Shown: piece by piece, positions 14,201-21,141 of the stretch | How the letters are laid out: every line of letters begins with the position of its first letter | How positions within the stretch are numbered: position 1 is the first letter of the stretch | Source: a virus | Reading direction: 5' to 3' (one strand) | IMG/VR virus record: IMGVR_UViG_3300009177_000128 | Coordinates: 1 to 21,141 of that record | DNA: 21,141 bases | Made by a program: the position numbers and the translations under genes | Notes under the pieces: generated by a model | Database searches by the model: none | Told to the model about the DNA's origin: nothing | Seen by the model: only the letters and a program-made list of their open reading frames with translations

Positions 14201-15527
14201 AAGTAGTCCAAAAGCTCCGGCTCCGCCTGATCCTAATGTAGTCGCAGCCGCGCAGACGCAACAAAATAAAGATACAGCAATTGCCAATGCAGCGCTGAAC
14301 CGCATCGATCAAGTTACTCCATGGGGTAATCTGACCTATACCCAAAATGGGGTTGATGCCAACGGTATTCCAAAATATACGCAGACTGTTGCATTATCGC
14401 CTGAACAGCAAAAGCTATTGGATAGCCAGAATGGTATTAGCCAAGCTTTAGCTAATCTTGGCCTTAGTCAACTTAATACGACTACACAGACTCTTGGTCA
14501 GCCATTCAATTACAATGGCGCACCAAATCAAGTAAACAGCCTTGGTAATTTCAATCCTGTAAGCTATGGGTCTATTCAAAACGATGTTGATGTAAGCAAG
14601 GTTCCTTCTTTAATCGGAGGCCAGGATCTTGTTAAAGATTTACAGACCCAACGTGACGCTCTTTATAACCAACAAACGGCTTTTCTAGATCCACAATGGA
14701 AACAAGATCAATCGGATCTTGAAAATAAACTTGTACAACAAGGTATTGCTCAAAATTCTGATGCTTGGAATCGTGCGGTAGGAGATTTCAGCAGGAATAA
14801 AGAATTCGCATATGGTAATGCACGTAATAGTGCAATTACTGGAGGTGGTGCTGAGCAATCAAGGTTATTTGGTATTGGTTTAGCATCAAATCAAAATGCT
14901 TATAATCAGGCACTGCAAAATGCGCAATTCCACAATTCTGCTCAAGCGCAGGGATTTGGTCAAGCATTTCAAAATAGCCAAGCAGGATTCAATCAGAACC
15001 TTGCAAATGCTAATTTGCAGAATCAAGGACGTAATCAATATATCAATGAGCAGAATTATTTGCGGCAACAGCCATTGAATGAACTAAATGCATTGCGTTC
15101 TGGTTCTCAAGTAACTGCACCTCAATTCTCTGGTGTACCGCAAGCGTTGGTTGGGAATACCGATGTGACTGGTCTTTATAACAATCAATATCAGGGGCAA
15201 TTGGCTGCATATAATGCTCAGCAAGCAAGTAATAATTCTTTGACCAGTGGTCTATTTGGACTTGGCTCAGCATTTGCAGGCTCTGGAACGGGATCTGCCT
15301 TGATTGGTCAAGGTTTGTCTGCATTGGCCGCGTTCTCTGATCGCCGCCTAAAAACTGATATTGAGCGCATTGGCACTCATGATTTGGGTATCGGTCTTTA
15401 TAAGTGGAATTATGTATGGGGACAGCCTGGGGTTGGTGTGATGGCCGATGAGGTTGAGAATATTCGTCCTGATGCGGTTATCATGCATCCGAGTGGATAT
15501 AAGATGGTGAACTATGGAGCCCTGTGA
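14193..15527 (+). CDS. Probable ejection protein with a C-terminal S74-like chaperone segment, 444 aa
   Basis: Residues 1-20 (MGKSSPKAPAPPDPNVVAAA), then NALNRIDQVTPWGNLTY, are a start seen in internal virion proteins of podoviruses. The middle (about 140-340) is extremely Asn/Gln-rich helical sequence with no fibre-like domain. The end (residues 381-444) contains FSDRRLKTDIERIG, GLYKWNYVWG and GVMADEVENIRPDAV, the core of the intramolecular chaperone family named peptidase S74; S382 and K387 sit where the family's self-cleavage Ser and Lys are expected. It starts 8 bases inside the GNAT gene, with GAGGAAA upstream, and its stop overlaps the next ATG (TGATG). It could be annotated as a tail fibre from the S74 hit alone; position argues for an ejected protein. 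Confidence 0.72.
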   Translation: MGKSSPKAPAPPDPNVVAAAQTQQNKDTAIANAALNRIDQVTPWGNLTYTQNGVDANGIPKYTQTVALSPEQQKLLDSQNGISQALANLGLSQLNTTTQTLGQPFNYNGAPNQVNSLGNFNPVSYGSIQNDVDVSKVPSLIGGQDLVKDLQTQRDALYNQQTAFLDPQWKQDQSDLENKLVQQGIAQNSDAWNRAVGDFSRNKEFAYGNARNSAITGGGAEQSRLFGIGLASNQNAYNQALQNAQFHNSAQAQGFGQAFQNSQAGFNQNLANANLQNQGRNQYINEQNYLRQQPLNELNALRSGSQVTAPQFSGVPQALVGNTDVTGLYNNQYQGQLAAYNAQQASNNSLTSGLFGLGSAFAGSGTGSALIGQGLSALAAFSDRRLKTDIERIGTHDLGIGLYKWNYVWGQPGVGVMADEVENIRPDAVIMHPSGYKMVNYGAL

Positions 15528-17134
15528 TGCCAAATACCGTTAATACCATCAGCTTCGGACCAAGCCAGCAGGATTTGCAGGCTCAGCAAATTGATTTGCA
15601 ACGCCGACAGCAGTTTGCTGATGCGTTGCGATCTCAATCTTTGCAGCCTCTTGAGTCGCAAATGGTGTCAGGACGTGTTGTGCCTACTAGTCCATGGCTT
15701 GGCGCAATCAAACTCGCTCAAGCTGCGCTGGCGGGTCATGAGCAAAGGCAAAATGCTGCTGATGAAGCGGCATTAGGCCAAGCATCTGCGCAGCGGCAAG
15801 CCGCAGCATTGCGAGCATTAGCTCCTGCTGGGACGTTCGATCAAAATATGCAAGCTGCCCCACGTCAGGCCGTTCAACTTGGAATGGGCCTGACCGATGA
15901 AAGTATGGGCGAAGTTCCGCCACAAACTCCTGCTGCGCCGCAAGTAGATCAAGCTACGCGCTCTCGATGGGCAAAGATCCTGGCTGCGAATAACTATGAT
16001 CCTGCTCTAGCTAAGAAGCTGATTGAGAACGAACTGACTACGCCTGAAGAAACTCGCAATCTTCTGGCTCAGGGCATTGATCCAGTCGCATATGGAAAGG
16101 CTCGCCTTGGGAAAGAACAAGCGGCCGGCGTTACTAATGTCGCTGCTGGAACGAGTGTATACAACCCAAGTACAGGTCAATTTGTCGCTGCTGCGCCAGA
16201 TTTTGCTAATGGTGTTCAAGGAAGTTTTGGCCCTAATGGCCCACAAATTAGCCGTATTCAAGGCTCTGAAGTATTGCCGCAAATCGCCGGGGAAAAAGCT
16301 CGGCAAGAAGCGGCAGGACGTGCCGGATTCAATACGATCACGGTTAATACTCCGAATGGTCCTGTACTTCTTACTGAAGAACAAGCAGCTAGGATGGCTG
16401 GTGGTGGGCAACAACCTCAATCTAATGCGCCAGTCAATTTCAAAGCTTCTAATGGTGTATCCATCAATATGGCGGGCCGCACTCCACAGCAGATCATTCA
16501 AGCGGCACAAGCCAGCGGTGATCCACAAGTAATGCAAGCTGTCGGCGAATGGATGCGCAGCGGTGGACAACAGCCTCAAGGTCAGCCAGGTATCCCGCTG
16601 ATGTCCAAAGCGCAAGAAGCCATGCAAGTAGGACAGGCTGAAAATCAAGTAGCACTTGCGCGTGATCTGGCAAAGAATGCTCAATCGCCTGAATCTCAAC
16701 AAAAGATTGCTGATGCTCAATCAGTAGTTGGTTTGCTTCAGGAAGCTAGTCCGTATATCTCAAGTGCCACTAGCAGCACTGTAGGCAATCTGCGCGATGC
16801 TGCATTGGGATTGGTTGGTAAATCTACTGGTGCTGGTCAGGACGCTGCTCGATTAGCTGCAATCGGCGGTCAATTAGTGTCCAAAATGCCGAAAATGTCC
16901 GGCCCTCAATCTGATAAAGACGTTCTGCTTTACAAGGAAATGGCTGGTCGAATTGGAGATCCAACTGTTCCATCTGATATCAAGCAAGCGGCAGCAGATA
17001 CGATCCTTCGTTTGAATCAAAAGTATCTTGAACGTAATCAAGGCAGCATGGCAACTCAAGCACTGAAACAGACGCAAGGGCCGGGAAATGCTCCGAGTCT
17101 TGACGATTTGCTGAATAAATATGGAGGCCGTTAA
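15527..17134 (+). CDS. Probable internal/ejection protein, 535 aa
   Basis: Ala/Gln-rich helical protein without enzyme motifs. N-terminal coiled coil (about 13-40, QQDLQAQQIDLQRRQQFADA); helical WAKILAANNYDPALAKKLI (about 147-165); a central Gly/Gln/Pro-rich stretch with GGQQPQ repeats (about 290-350); and a C-terminal domain with MPKMSGPQSDKDVLLYKEMA (about 452-471), then GRIGDPTVPSDIKQAAADTI, a segment I associate with phage internal virion proteins. Lies between two other candidate ejection proteins; overlaps one base at each end (TGATG and TAATG). A GTG one codon earlier is possible but lies inside the previous gene's end. A DNA-transfer role is inferred from context. Confidence 0.68.
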   Translation: MPNTVNTISFGPSQQDLQAQQIDLQRRQQFADALRSQSLQPLESQMVSGRVVPTSPWLGAIKLAQAALAGHEQRQNAADEAALGQASAQRQAAALRALAPAGTFDQNMQAAPRQAVQLGMGLTDESMGEVPPQTPAAPQVDQATRSRWAKILAANNYDPALAKKLIENELTTPEETRNLLAQGIDPVAYGKARLGKEQAAGVTNVAAGTSVYNPSTGQFVAAAPDFANGVQGSFGPNGPQISRIQGSEVLPQIAGEKARQEAAGRAGFNTITVNTPNGPVLLTEEQAARMAGGGQQPQSNAPVNFKASNGVSINMAGRTPQQIIQAAQASGDPQVMQAVGEWMRSGGQQPQGQPGIPLMSKAQEAMQVGQAENQVALARDLAKNAQSPESQQKIADAQSVVGLLQEASPYISSATSSTVGNLRDAALGLVGKSTGAGQDAARLAAIGGQLVSKMPKMSGPQSDKDVLLYKEMAGRIGDPTVPSDIKQAAADTILRLNQKYLERNQGSMATQALKQTQGPGNAPSLDDLLNKYGGR

Positions 17135-18930
17135 TGGCTGATCTGGCACAACTGGAAACTGCACTTCGTAATGCTGATGCTGCGGGTGATTCGCAAGCTG
17201 CACAGATGATTGCAGCAGAGATTCGCCACCAACGTTCGGCCTCTGTCATTCAGCCTGCCCAACAAGCGGCATATGACCCAACGCAAGGCATGAGCACTAG
17301 TGAGAAACTACTTGCTGGCGCTGGTAAAGCCTTCGTTGATCTTGGCAGGGGGGCAGGTCAACTTGCACGGAGCGCTTTACCTGAATCAGCCGCGAATCGC
17401 TTAGGGCTTCCAACTGCTGCCGATATCGAAGAATCGCGCCGACTTGATGCTCCATTGATGCGCACTGGTGCAGGAACCATTGGCAATGTCGCTGGCTCTG
17501 TTGCTGCCGCTCTTCCTACCGCATTCATCCCAGGAGCTAATACGATTGGTGGTGCAGCGCTATTAGGAGCCGCACAAGGCGCTTTGCAACCGGTAGGTGA
17601 AAAGGATAGCCGACTGCAAAATATCGGCACTGGCGCTCTTTTCGGGGCCGCTGTGCCCGCTGCTATCAAGACTGCCCAAATCGGCAAAGCAGCGCTGATT
17701 GATCCTATCACTGATGCCGGTCGTGCTCGGATCGTTGCTAAGGCATTGCGCCGCGCTGCGTCCAATCCTGAACAAGCTGCGCAAAATCTTGCAACTCGCA
17801 CTGCTGCAACGCCCGGATTCCAGGCGACTGCCGGACAATTGGCTGATGATGCTGGTTTAGCTTCGCTTGAGCGTGCTGCCCGCGCTATTCAACCGGCAGA
17901 GTTTGGGGATATCGATACTTCGCAACAGGCCGCATTGGTTAATGCTTTGCGTGGTGTAGCTGGCACGCCAGAACAGCGTGCCGCAGCAGTTACCGCACGA
18001 GAAACGGCTACGGCTCCATTGTATGAAGCCGCTACGAAGGCCACATTCAATCCTACGCCTGAATTTGATGCATTGCTGCAGCGCCCATCCATGCAGGCTG
18101 CAACTCGCGCTGCCACTGATCTTGCTGCCGAGCGTGGTGGCACTTTTGGCGCGACTTTACCTAATGGGCAGCCAGGATATACAGGTCAAGCTCTACATGA
18201 TCTGAAAATGGGGCTTGATACTGCAATCATGGACCCGCAGCAGGGATTCATGGGCGCTAAAAAGGCTGCTGCTGATGCAACTCGTAATGAGTTCCTTCAG
18301 CAACTTGAGGCGCAGATTCCTGAATATGGGCAAGCTCGCCAAACGTTCGCAGAAATGAGCAAGCCGATCAGCCAACAGGATATTGGACAGGAACTGTATA
18401 ACCGTTTCGTTCCTGCTCTCGCTGATACTGGTGGCGTCCCATTCAAATCCCGCGCTGATGCATTGGCCCAGGCGCTGAGGAATGGCGATCAACTGGCGAA
18501 GAATGTCACAGGCATGAAATCGGCTACGCTGAAAAACATCATGACGCCGGAACAGATTGGTTCGTTAGAAGGTGTTGTGTCCGATGCTGCAATGCGTGCG
18601 GCTGCTCAAAATGCAGGGCGTGGAGTTGGATCAGACACCGTACAAAAAATGTCTATGTCGAATCTGATTAACGAAGCTGGTTTGCCTAGCTGGATTGGCT
18701 CGATTGCACGCGTTCCAGGCGGTTATGCCAAAGCAGCAGGTAATTTCCTGTATGGGCAGAGCGATGAGGCTATGCGGAACATTCTCGCCGATACATTGCG
18801 CGATCCGCAGAAAGCAGCCGAAGCATTGAGGAATGCTGGTGTCCCGCCAAGTAAGATTGCTGAAATCCTTCGTGTTGGTGCTCAAGGATCAGCGTTTGCT
18901 GTTCCTGCCATCGTTCAGGGGCAGCAGTAA
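17134..18930 (+). CDS. Probable membrane-inserting ejection protein, 598 aa
   Basis: The N-terminal helix LAQLETALRNADAAGDSQAA (about 4-23) recurs in phage DNA-injection proteins. Residues about 112-150 and 164-180 are Gly/Ala-rich hydrophobic stretches (AGSVAAALPTAFIPGANTIG and GTGALFGAAVPAAIK) that could cross a membrane. The rest is helical and Ala-rich, with a C-terminal segment IGSIARVPGGYAKAAGNFLY at about 523-542. Role by analogy with P22 gp16 and T7 internal proteins: released from the virion to help DNA cross the envelope. ATG overlaps the previous stop by one base, with GGAGG at about 17123-17127. Its last 42 bases overlap an antisense ORF. No lytic transglycosylase motif was seen. 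Confidence 0.68.
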   Translation: MADLAQLETALRNADAAGDSQAAQMIAAEIRHQRSASVIQPAQQAAYDPTQGMSTSEKLLAGAGKAFVDLGRGAGQLARSALPESAANRLGLPTAADIEESRRLDAPLMRTGAGTIGNVAGSVAAALPTAFIPGANTIGGAALLGAAQGALQPVGEKDSRLQNIGTGALFGAAVPAAIKTAQIGKAALIDPITDAGRARIVAKALRRAASNPEQAAQNLATRTAATPGFQATAGQLADDAGLASLERAARAIQPAEFGDIDTSQQAALVNALRGVAGTPEQRAAAVTARETATAPLYEAATKATFNPTPEFDALLQRPSMQAATRAATDLAAERGGTFGATLPNGQPGYTGQALHDLKMGLDTAIMDPQQGFMGAKKAAADATRNEFLQQLEAQIPEYGQARQTFAEMSKPISQQDIGQELYNRFVPALADTGGVPFKSRADALAQALRNGDQLAKNVTGMKSATLKNIMTPEQIGSLEGVVSDAAMRAAAQNAGRGVGSDTVQKMSMSNLINEAGLPSWIGSIARVPGGYAKAAGNFLYGQSDEAMRNILADTLRDPQKAAEALRNAGVPPSKIAEILRVGAQGSAFAVPAIVQGQQ

Positions 18931-19056
18931 GAAGGATTTGAGAGCACAAGGCCGCATATAATGCTGAACTAGCAATTTAATCGGCAATGCAATAAACCCA
19001 AGAATAGCCAAGGCTATGAATGGACGAAGAATTAAAGCAATGAGCCACGGTTCCAT
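18889..19056 (-). CDS. Small antisense membrane protein, 55 aa
   Basis: Read on the minus strand, ATG 19056 to TGA 18889 gives a start MEPWLIALILRPFIALAILG, one strong hydrophobic segment (about 4-30) broken by R11, then LPIKLLVQHYM and a basic, Leu-rich tail. This alternation of membrane helix and amphipathic basic tail is not what a random shadow frame gives, and I recall similar short membrane proteins in other phages. It fills most of the largest gap (182 bases) of the late block. It is convergent with the ejection gene and overlaps it by 42 bases. A TTG at 19095 would add 13 residues. The ribosome site (CTGGATAC) is weak and no clear promoter is seen. A role in lysis timing or exclusion is only conceivable. 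Confidence 0.55.
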   Translation of the reverse strand: MEPWLIALILRPFIALAILGFIALPIKLLVQHYMRPCALKSFLLLPLNDGRNSKR

Positions 19057-19112
19057 AAGTATCCAGATGGAATTACAATGACAGCAGTTTAGCAAAGAAA
19101 GCGAGAATTGCC

Positions 19113-20360
19113 ATGCCTTATAACGGCACCGGAGTATTCAACCGAATTTATCAATGGGTACAAGATGCCGCTAATGGTATTTTTGTTGATGCAACTCGCA
19201 CCGATACTGATAGCAATGATATTGCCGCTGGCTTGACCAATTGTGTAACTCGGGATGGGCAATCCCCATGGCTTGCTAATATTCCTGCTGGTGGTTTTAA
19301 GATTACCGGGTTGGCAGCTGGTGTAAATACTACTGACTCAACAAATTACACTCAAGTATTCAATAGCCCCGCATTTAACAGTCCGACTATTGTTACTGAT
19401 CCGGCACTTACAGATAATAGCTCTCTGATTCCTTCAACGCGATGGGTCAATCAAAAAGCATTTCAAGCTGCATTGCCAGCACAAACGCTTGGCTTCCTTC
19501 GGTCTGATGGAACAAACGCAGCATTTACGCAAACGCATACTGGTTATGCGCAAAATGAGGTTAAAGGCGCTGATATTGCTTCTGCTCCCAATATTAATCT
19601 AACAACTGCCACAGGCAATCTAGTTCATGTAACTGGCACTACAAATATCACAGCAATTACTATTCCTTCTGGAGCGGAAAGAACCGTGGTATTTGATGGA
19701 ATTCTTACTCTGGTTAATAGTGCCAGCCTGATTCTTCCATCAAATGCTAATATCACTACTGCTGCTGGTGACACTATGCGCGTTCGTGGTGATGGTTTAA
19801 ATGCTCGTGTAGTAAGTTATGAAACTTTTACCGGCAGAGCGTTAGTAGTTACTACTCCTGGGTTGGTTAAAATCGCTGGTCCTACTACTCCTGCTGCTGC
19901 TGCAACCGCTGATTTCCTAAGCTTGTTCAGCGGTACATATGACAATTACCGAATCATCATTGACGGCATCACTCCTGCTGCGGATGATTCTTTGGTTTTA
20001 CGAGTTGCAGTCTCCAATGCGGCAGATTCCACAAGTAATTATTATGGCGGTCTTGTTAGTGGTACGGTGATAACTGCTGCTGCTAGTTCGGCCCCAATCA
20101 CTGGAGGCACAACTACAACGGCTGGTAGTGGCGCATGTTTCACAATTGATATCCTGAACGCAAATGATTCAGTTCGGGCAAAAACAATTGTTGCTTCTGG
20201 CGCATCGCAACGAAATGCAACGCCTGGGTTCATTGTCACTCAGCAAAATACACAATTCAACCGTGCTAATGTATTGACTGGGTTCCAATTGCTATGGGCT
20301 ACTGCAAGTAATTTTAGCGCTGTGGGAACGATTACAGTTTATGGATATTCCAAAGTTTGA
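19113..20360 (+). CDS. Tail fibre protein, 415 aa
   Basis: Receptor-contacting appendage. The N-terminal domain (residues 1-75) starts MPYNGTGVFNRIYQWVQDAA and includes DATRTDTDSNDIAAGL and NIPAGGFKITGLAAG, the virion-attachment domain of many podovirus tail fibres. A middle beta region (about 150-240) has INLTTATGNLVHVTGTTNIT and LPSNANITTAAGDTMRVRGD, a domain shared by phage fibre and head-fibre proteins. The C-terminal domain (about 265-415) begins FLSLFSGTYDNYRIIIDGI and is a lectin-like or galactose-binding-like beta domain common at fibre ends; it probably sets host range. No self-cleaving chaperone is present. The ribosome site is weak (GCGAG). The 183 bases before it hold the antisense gene. 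Confidence 0.86.
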   Translation: MPYNGTGVFNRIYQWVQDAANGIFVDATRTDTDSNDIAAGLTNCVTRDGQSPWLANIPAGGFKITGLAAGVNTTDSTNYTQVFNSPAFNSPTIVTDPALTDNSSLIPSTRWVNQKAFQAALPAQTLGFLRSDGTNAAFTQTHTGYAQNEVKGADIASAPNINLTTATGNLVHVTGTTNITAITIPSGAERTVVFDGILTLVNSASLILPSNANITTAAGDTMRVRGDGLNARVVSYETFTGRALVVTTPGLVKIAGPTTPAAAATADFLSLFSGTYDNYRIIIDGITPAADDSLVLRVAVSNAADSTSNYYGGLVSGTVITAAASSAPITGGTTTTAGSGACFTIDILNANDSVRAKTIVASGASQRNATPGFIVTQQNTQFNRANVLTGFQLLWATASNFSAVGTITVYGYSKV

Positions 20361-20367
20361 GGTTAAT

Positions 20368-20613
20368 ATGCAAATCGCTTATTACGATGCAGATAAAAAT
20401 GAAATGTGCTTGCGTGATGCTACGGAAGAAGAAGCAATAGCCATTCAGAGCGCATCATCTGGAATCAATTTTGAAATGAAAAATGCTGATATCCTATCGC
20501 AATTGGAAGAGATTGATCGCAAGACTATTCGCCCATTGAGTGAAGGTGAAACCGATCGAGTAGCGACACTCCGTGCACAGGCGGCAGTTTTGCGAGCAAA
20601 GCTGGTCAAATGA
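20368..20613 (+). CDS. Small fibre-linked protein, 81 aa
   Basis: Small acidic protein: MQIAYYDADKNEMCLRDATE at the N-terminus, and a helical C-terminal half with LEEIDRKTIRPLSEGETDRV then ATLRAQAAVLRAKL, a pattern I associate with small proteins encoded next to phage tail fibres, some annotated as fibre-assembly helpers. The ATG at 20368 is preferred to that at 20341 because TGAGG (20358-20362) lies 5 bases upstream and the longer form would overlap the fibre gene by 20 bases. It follows the fibre stop by 7 bases. Function is inferred from position only. Confidence 0.65.
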   Translation: MQIAYYDADKNEMCLRDATEEEAIAIQSASSGINFEMKNADILSQLEEIDRKTIRPLSEGETDRVATLRAQAAVLRAKLVK

Positions 20614-20635
20614 TTTTTAACCCGAAAGGAAAAGT

Positions 20636-20743
20636 ATGAAAAAGCTGAACATGGCTACAGGTGGTGGCGGTCAACAACGTCCGCCAGATGAAAAGACTTC
20701 TTCGATTCCAGTGAAAACACAAACTCCGAAGAAAACGAAATGA
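20636..20743 (+). CDS. Small basic/polar peptide, 35 aa
   Basis: ATG 20636 to TGA 20741-20743 encodes a 35-residue peptide starting MKKLNMATGGGGQQRPPDEK and ending with the Lys/Thr-rich PKKTK. It has a good ribosome site (AAAGGAAAA at 20625-20633), and its stop overlaps the next ATG (ATGA at 20740-20743), the arrangement of a real coupled gene. There is no hydrophobic segment and the peptide is probably unstructured. No family recognised. It might serve mainly to couple translation of the next gene. Confidence 0.6.
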   Translation: MKKLNMATGGGGQQRPPDEKTSSIPVKTQTPKKTK

Positions 20744-21135
20744 ACGGTTGGCGCTCGCGTTTATTGCTTATCGCTGCTTTTTTCCTGGCGGCAAAAGCAC
20801 ATGATTTGATCATGCTAGGGTGTGCGAATACACCCCAGATGATGGCTATCTATCATGGAAGCGCGGGCACTGTAGATTTGCTTCTGTTGTATGTCGCTCA
20901 GCATCACATCAGCGGAAGATTATGCGATCACATACAGGCCTCATGCATTGCCTCTGTGATCATTAATTTCGTAGGTTATCGCCTATATATGGCCTATTCC
21001 CCGCCAGATTTTTACAATTATCTGATTGCGGGATTAAGCTATGTGCAATATCTACGATTACTTTATGTGGGCCGCCACGATGCTGACTATTACGAGCACG
21101 CTGTGGTTCCTGGCGCTCCTAGTGTCAGGGCTTAG
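20740..21135 (+). CDS. Membrane protein with four hydrophobic segments, 131 aa
   Basis: Hydrophobic segments at about residues 5-27 (RLLLIAAFFLAAKAHDLIML), 42-56 (AGTVDLLLLYVAQHH), 67-86 (ASCIASVIINFVGYRLYMAY) and 91-110 (FYNYLIAGLSYVQYLRLLYV), with a polar C-terminal tail of about 20 residues. Likely in the inner membrane. It starts inside the previous stop and is followed, in another frame, by a second hydrophobic ORF that overlaps its end. Being last in the fibre block and near a possible spanin-like start, it may belong to a lysis region, for instance as a holin-like protein, but four segments of this type are not diagnostic and it lacks a recognised holin motif. Confidence 0.65.
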   Translation: MNGWRSRLLLIAAFFLAAKAHDLIMLGCANTPQMMAIYHGSAGTVDLLLLYVAQHHISGRLCDHIQASCIASVIINFVGYRLYMAYSPPDFYNYLIAGLSYVQYLRLLYVGRHDADYYEHAVVPGAPSVRA

Positions 21136-21141
21136 GCTAAT
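21065..21141 (+). CDS. 5' part of a hydrophobic ORF cut by the right edge
   Basis: From ATG 21065 the frame is open to the window end and reads MWAATMLTITSTLWFLALLV, then SGLRL. An alternative ATG at 21080 gives MLTITSTLWFLALLVSGLRL, an N-terminal single membrane helix of the kind that starts inner-membrane spanins and some signal anchors. It overlaps the end of the membrane-protein gene by 56-71 bases in a different frame. No strong ribosome site is visible, so the call is tentative. Confidence 0.35.
   Translation, partial: MWAATMLTITSTLWFLALLVSGLRL

Noticed and set aside
14193-15527. Calling this gene a tail fibre because of the S74-like end
   Set aside because: The body is Asn/Gln-rich helix with an ejection-protein-like start, lies between tail-tube and ejection genes, and a separate fibre gene is present at 19113-20360.
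18938-18962. Promoter-like TTGAGA and TATAAT before the tail fibre gene
   Set aside because: TATAAT (18957-18962) is perfect, but the spacer to TTGAGA is only 13 bases and no better -35 box lies at 16-18 bases; too weak to annotate.
19113-20360. Diversity-generating retroelement variable region at the fibre end
   Set aside because: No reverse transcriptase or template repeat was seen in the window, and the fibre end shows no obvious adenine-variable lectin motif.

Overview
The window is part of the late (virion) gene block of a tailed double-stranded DNA phage or prophage with a short-tail (podovirus) plan. Evidence: a TerL, a P22-sized portal, a scaffold and a 333-residue major capsid protein are followed by an adaptor, a nozzle, three proteins that look like ejection proteins, and a tail fibre. 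No sheath, tape-measure or baseplate gene is seen. Genes are packed head to tail on the + strand, and many junctions overlap by 1-8 bases. The host cannot be named; base composition is mixed (about 32-57% GC in the 60-base lines I counted by hand), and Shine-Dalgarno sites are of ordinary bacterial type.

Layout. Positions 1-2223: the end of an unknown upstream gene, then four small beta-rich proteins; the last has a Sec signal peptide. 2220-5828: terminase large subunit (probable TTG start) and portal. 5828-8240: FmdB-like zinc-ribbon protein, scaffold, major capsid protein. 8296-8748: free-standing HNH homing-type endonuclease wedged between capsid genes. 8750-9673: two small capsid-associated candidates. 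9738-13766: coiled-coil protein with an AT-hook tail, head-tail adaptor, and nozzle carrying four inserted beta repeats. 13763-14200: GNAT acetyltransferase. 14193-18930: three long alanine/glutamine-rich proteins, probably ejected into the cell, the first ending in an S74-like chaperone segment. 18889-19056: probable small antisense membrane-protein gene. 19113-20613: tail fibre and a small accessory protein. 20636-21141: a 35-residue peptide, a four-helix membrane protein, and the start of another hydrophobic frame, possibly the start of a lysis region.

Together the genes package DNA (terminase, portal), build the head (scaffold, capsid, small beta proteins), close it and form the tail (adaptor, nozzle, fibre), and deliver DNA (ejection proteins). 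The HNH, GNAT, antisense membrane gene and signal-peptide protein do not fit a pure structural role and are the main accessory candidates. Small hairpins lie next to or over the ribosome binding sites of several head genes. No tRNA, rRNA, CRISPR array, integrase, insertion sequence or reverse transcriptase was seen. All family assignments come from reading the translated sequences, without database searches.
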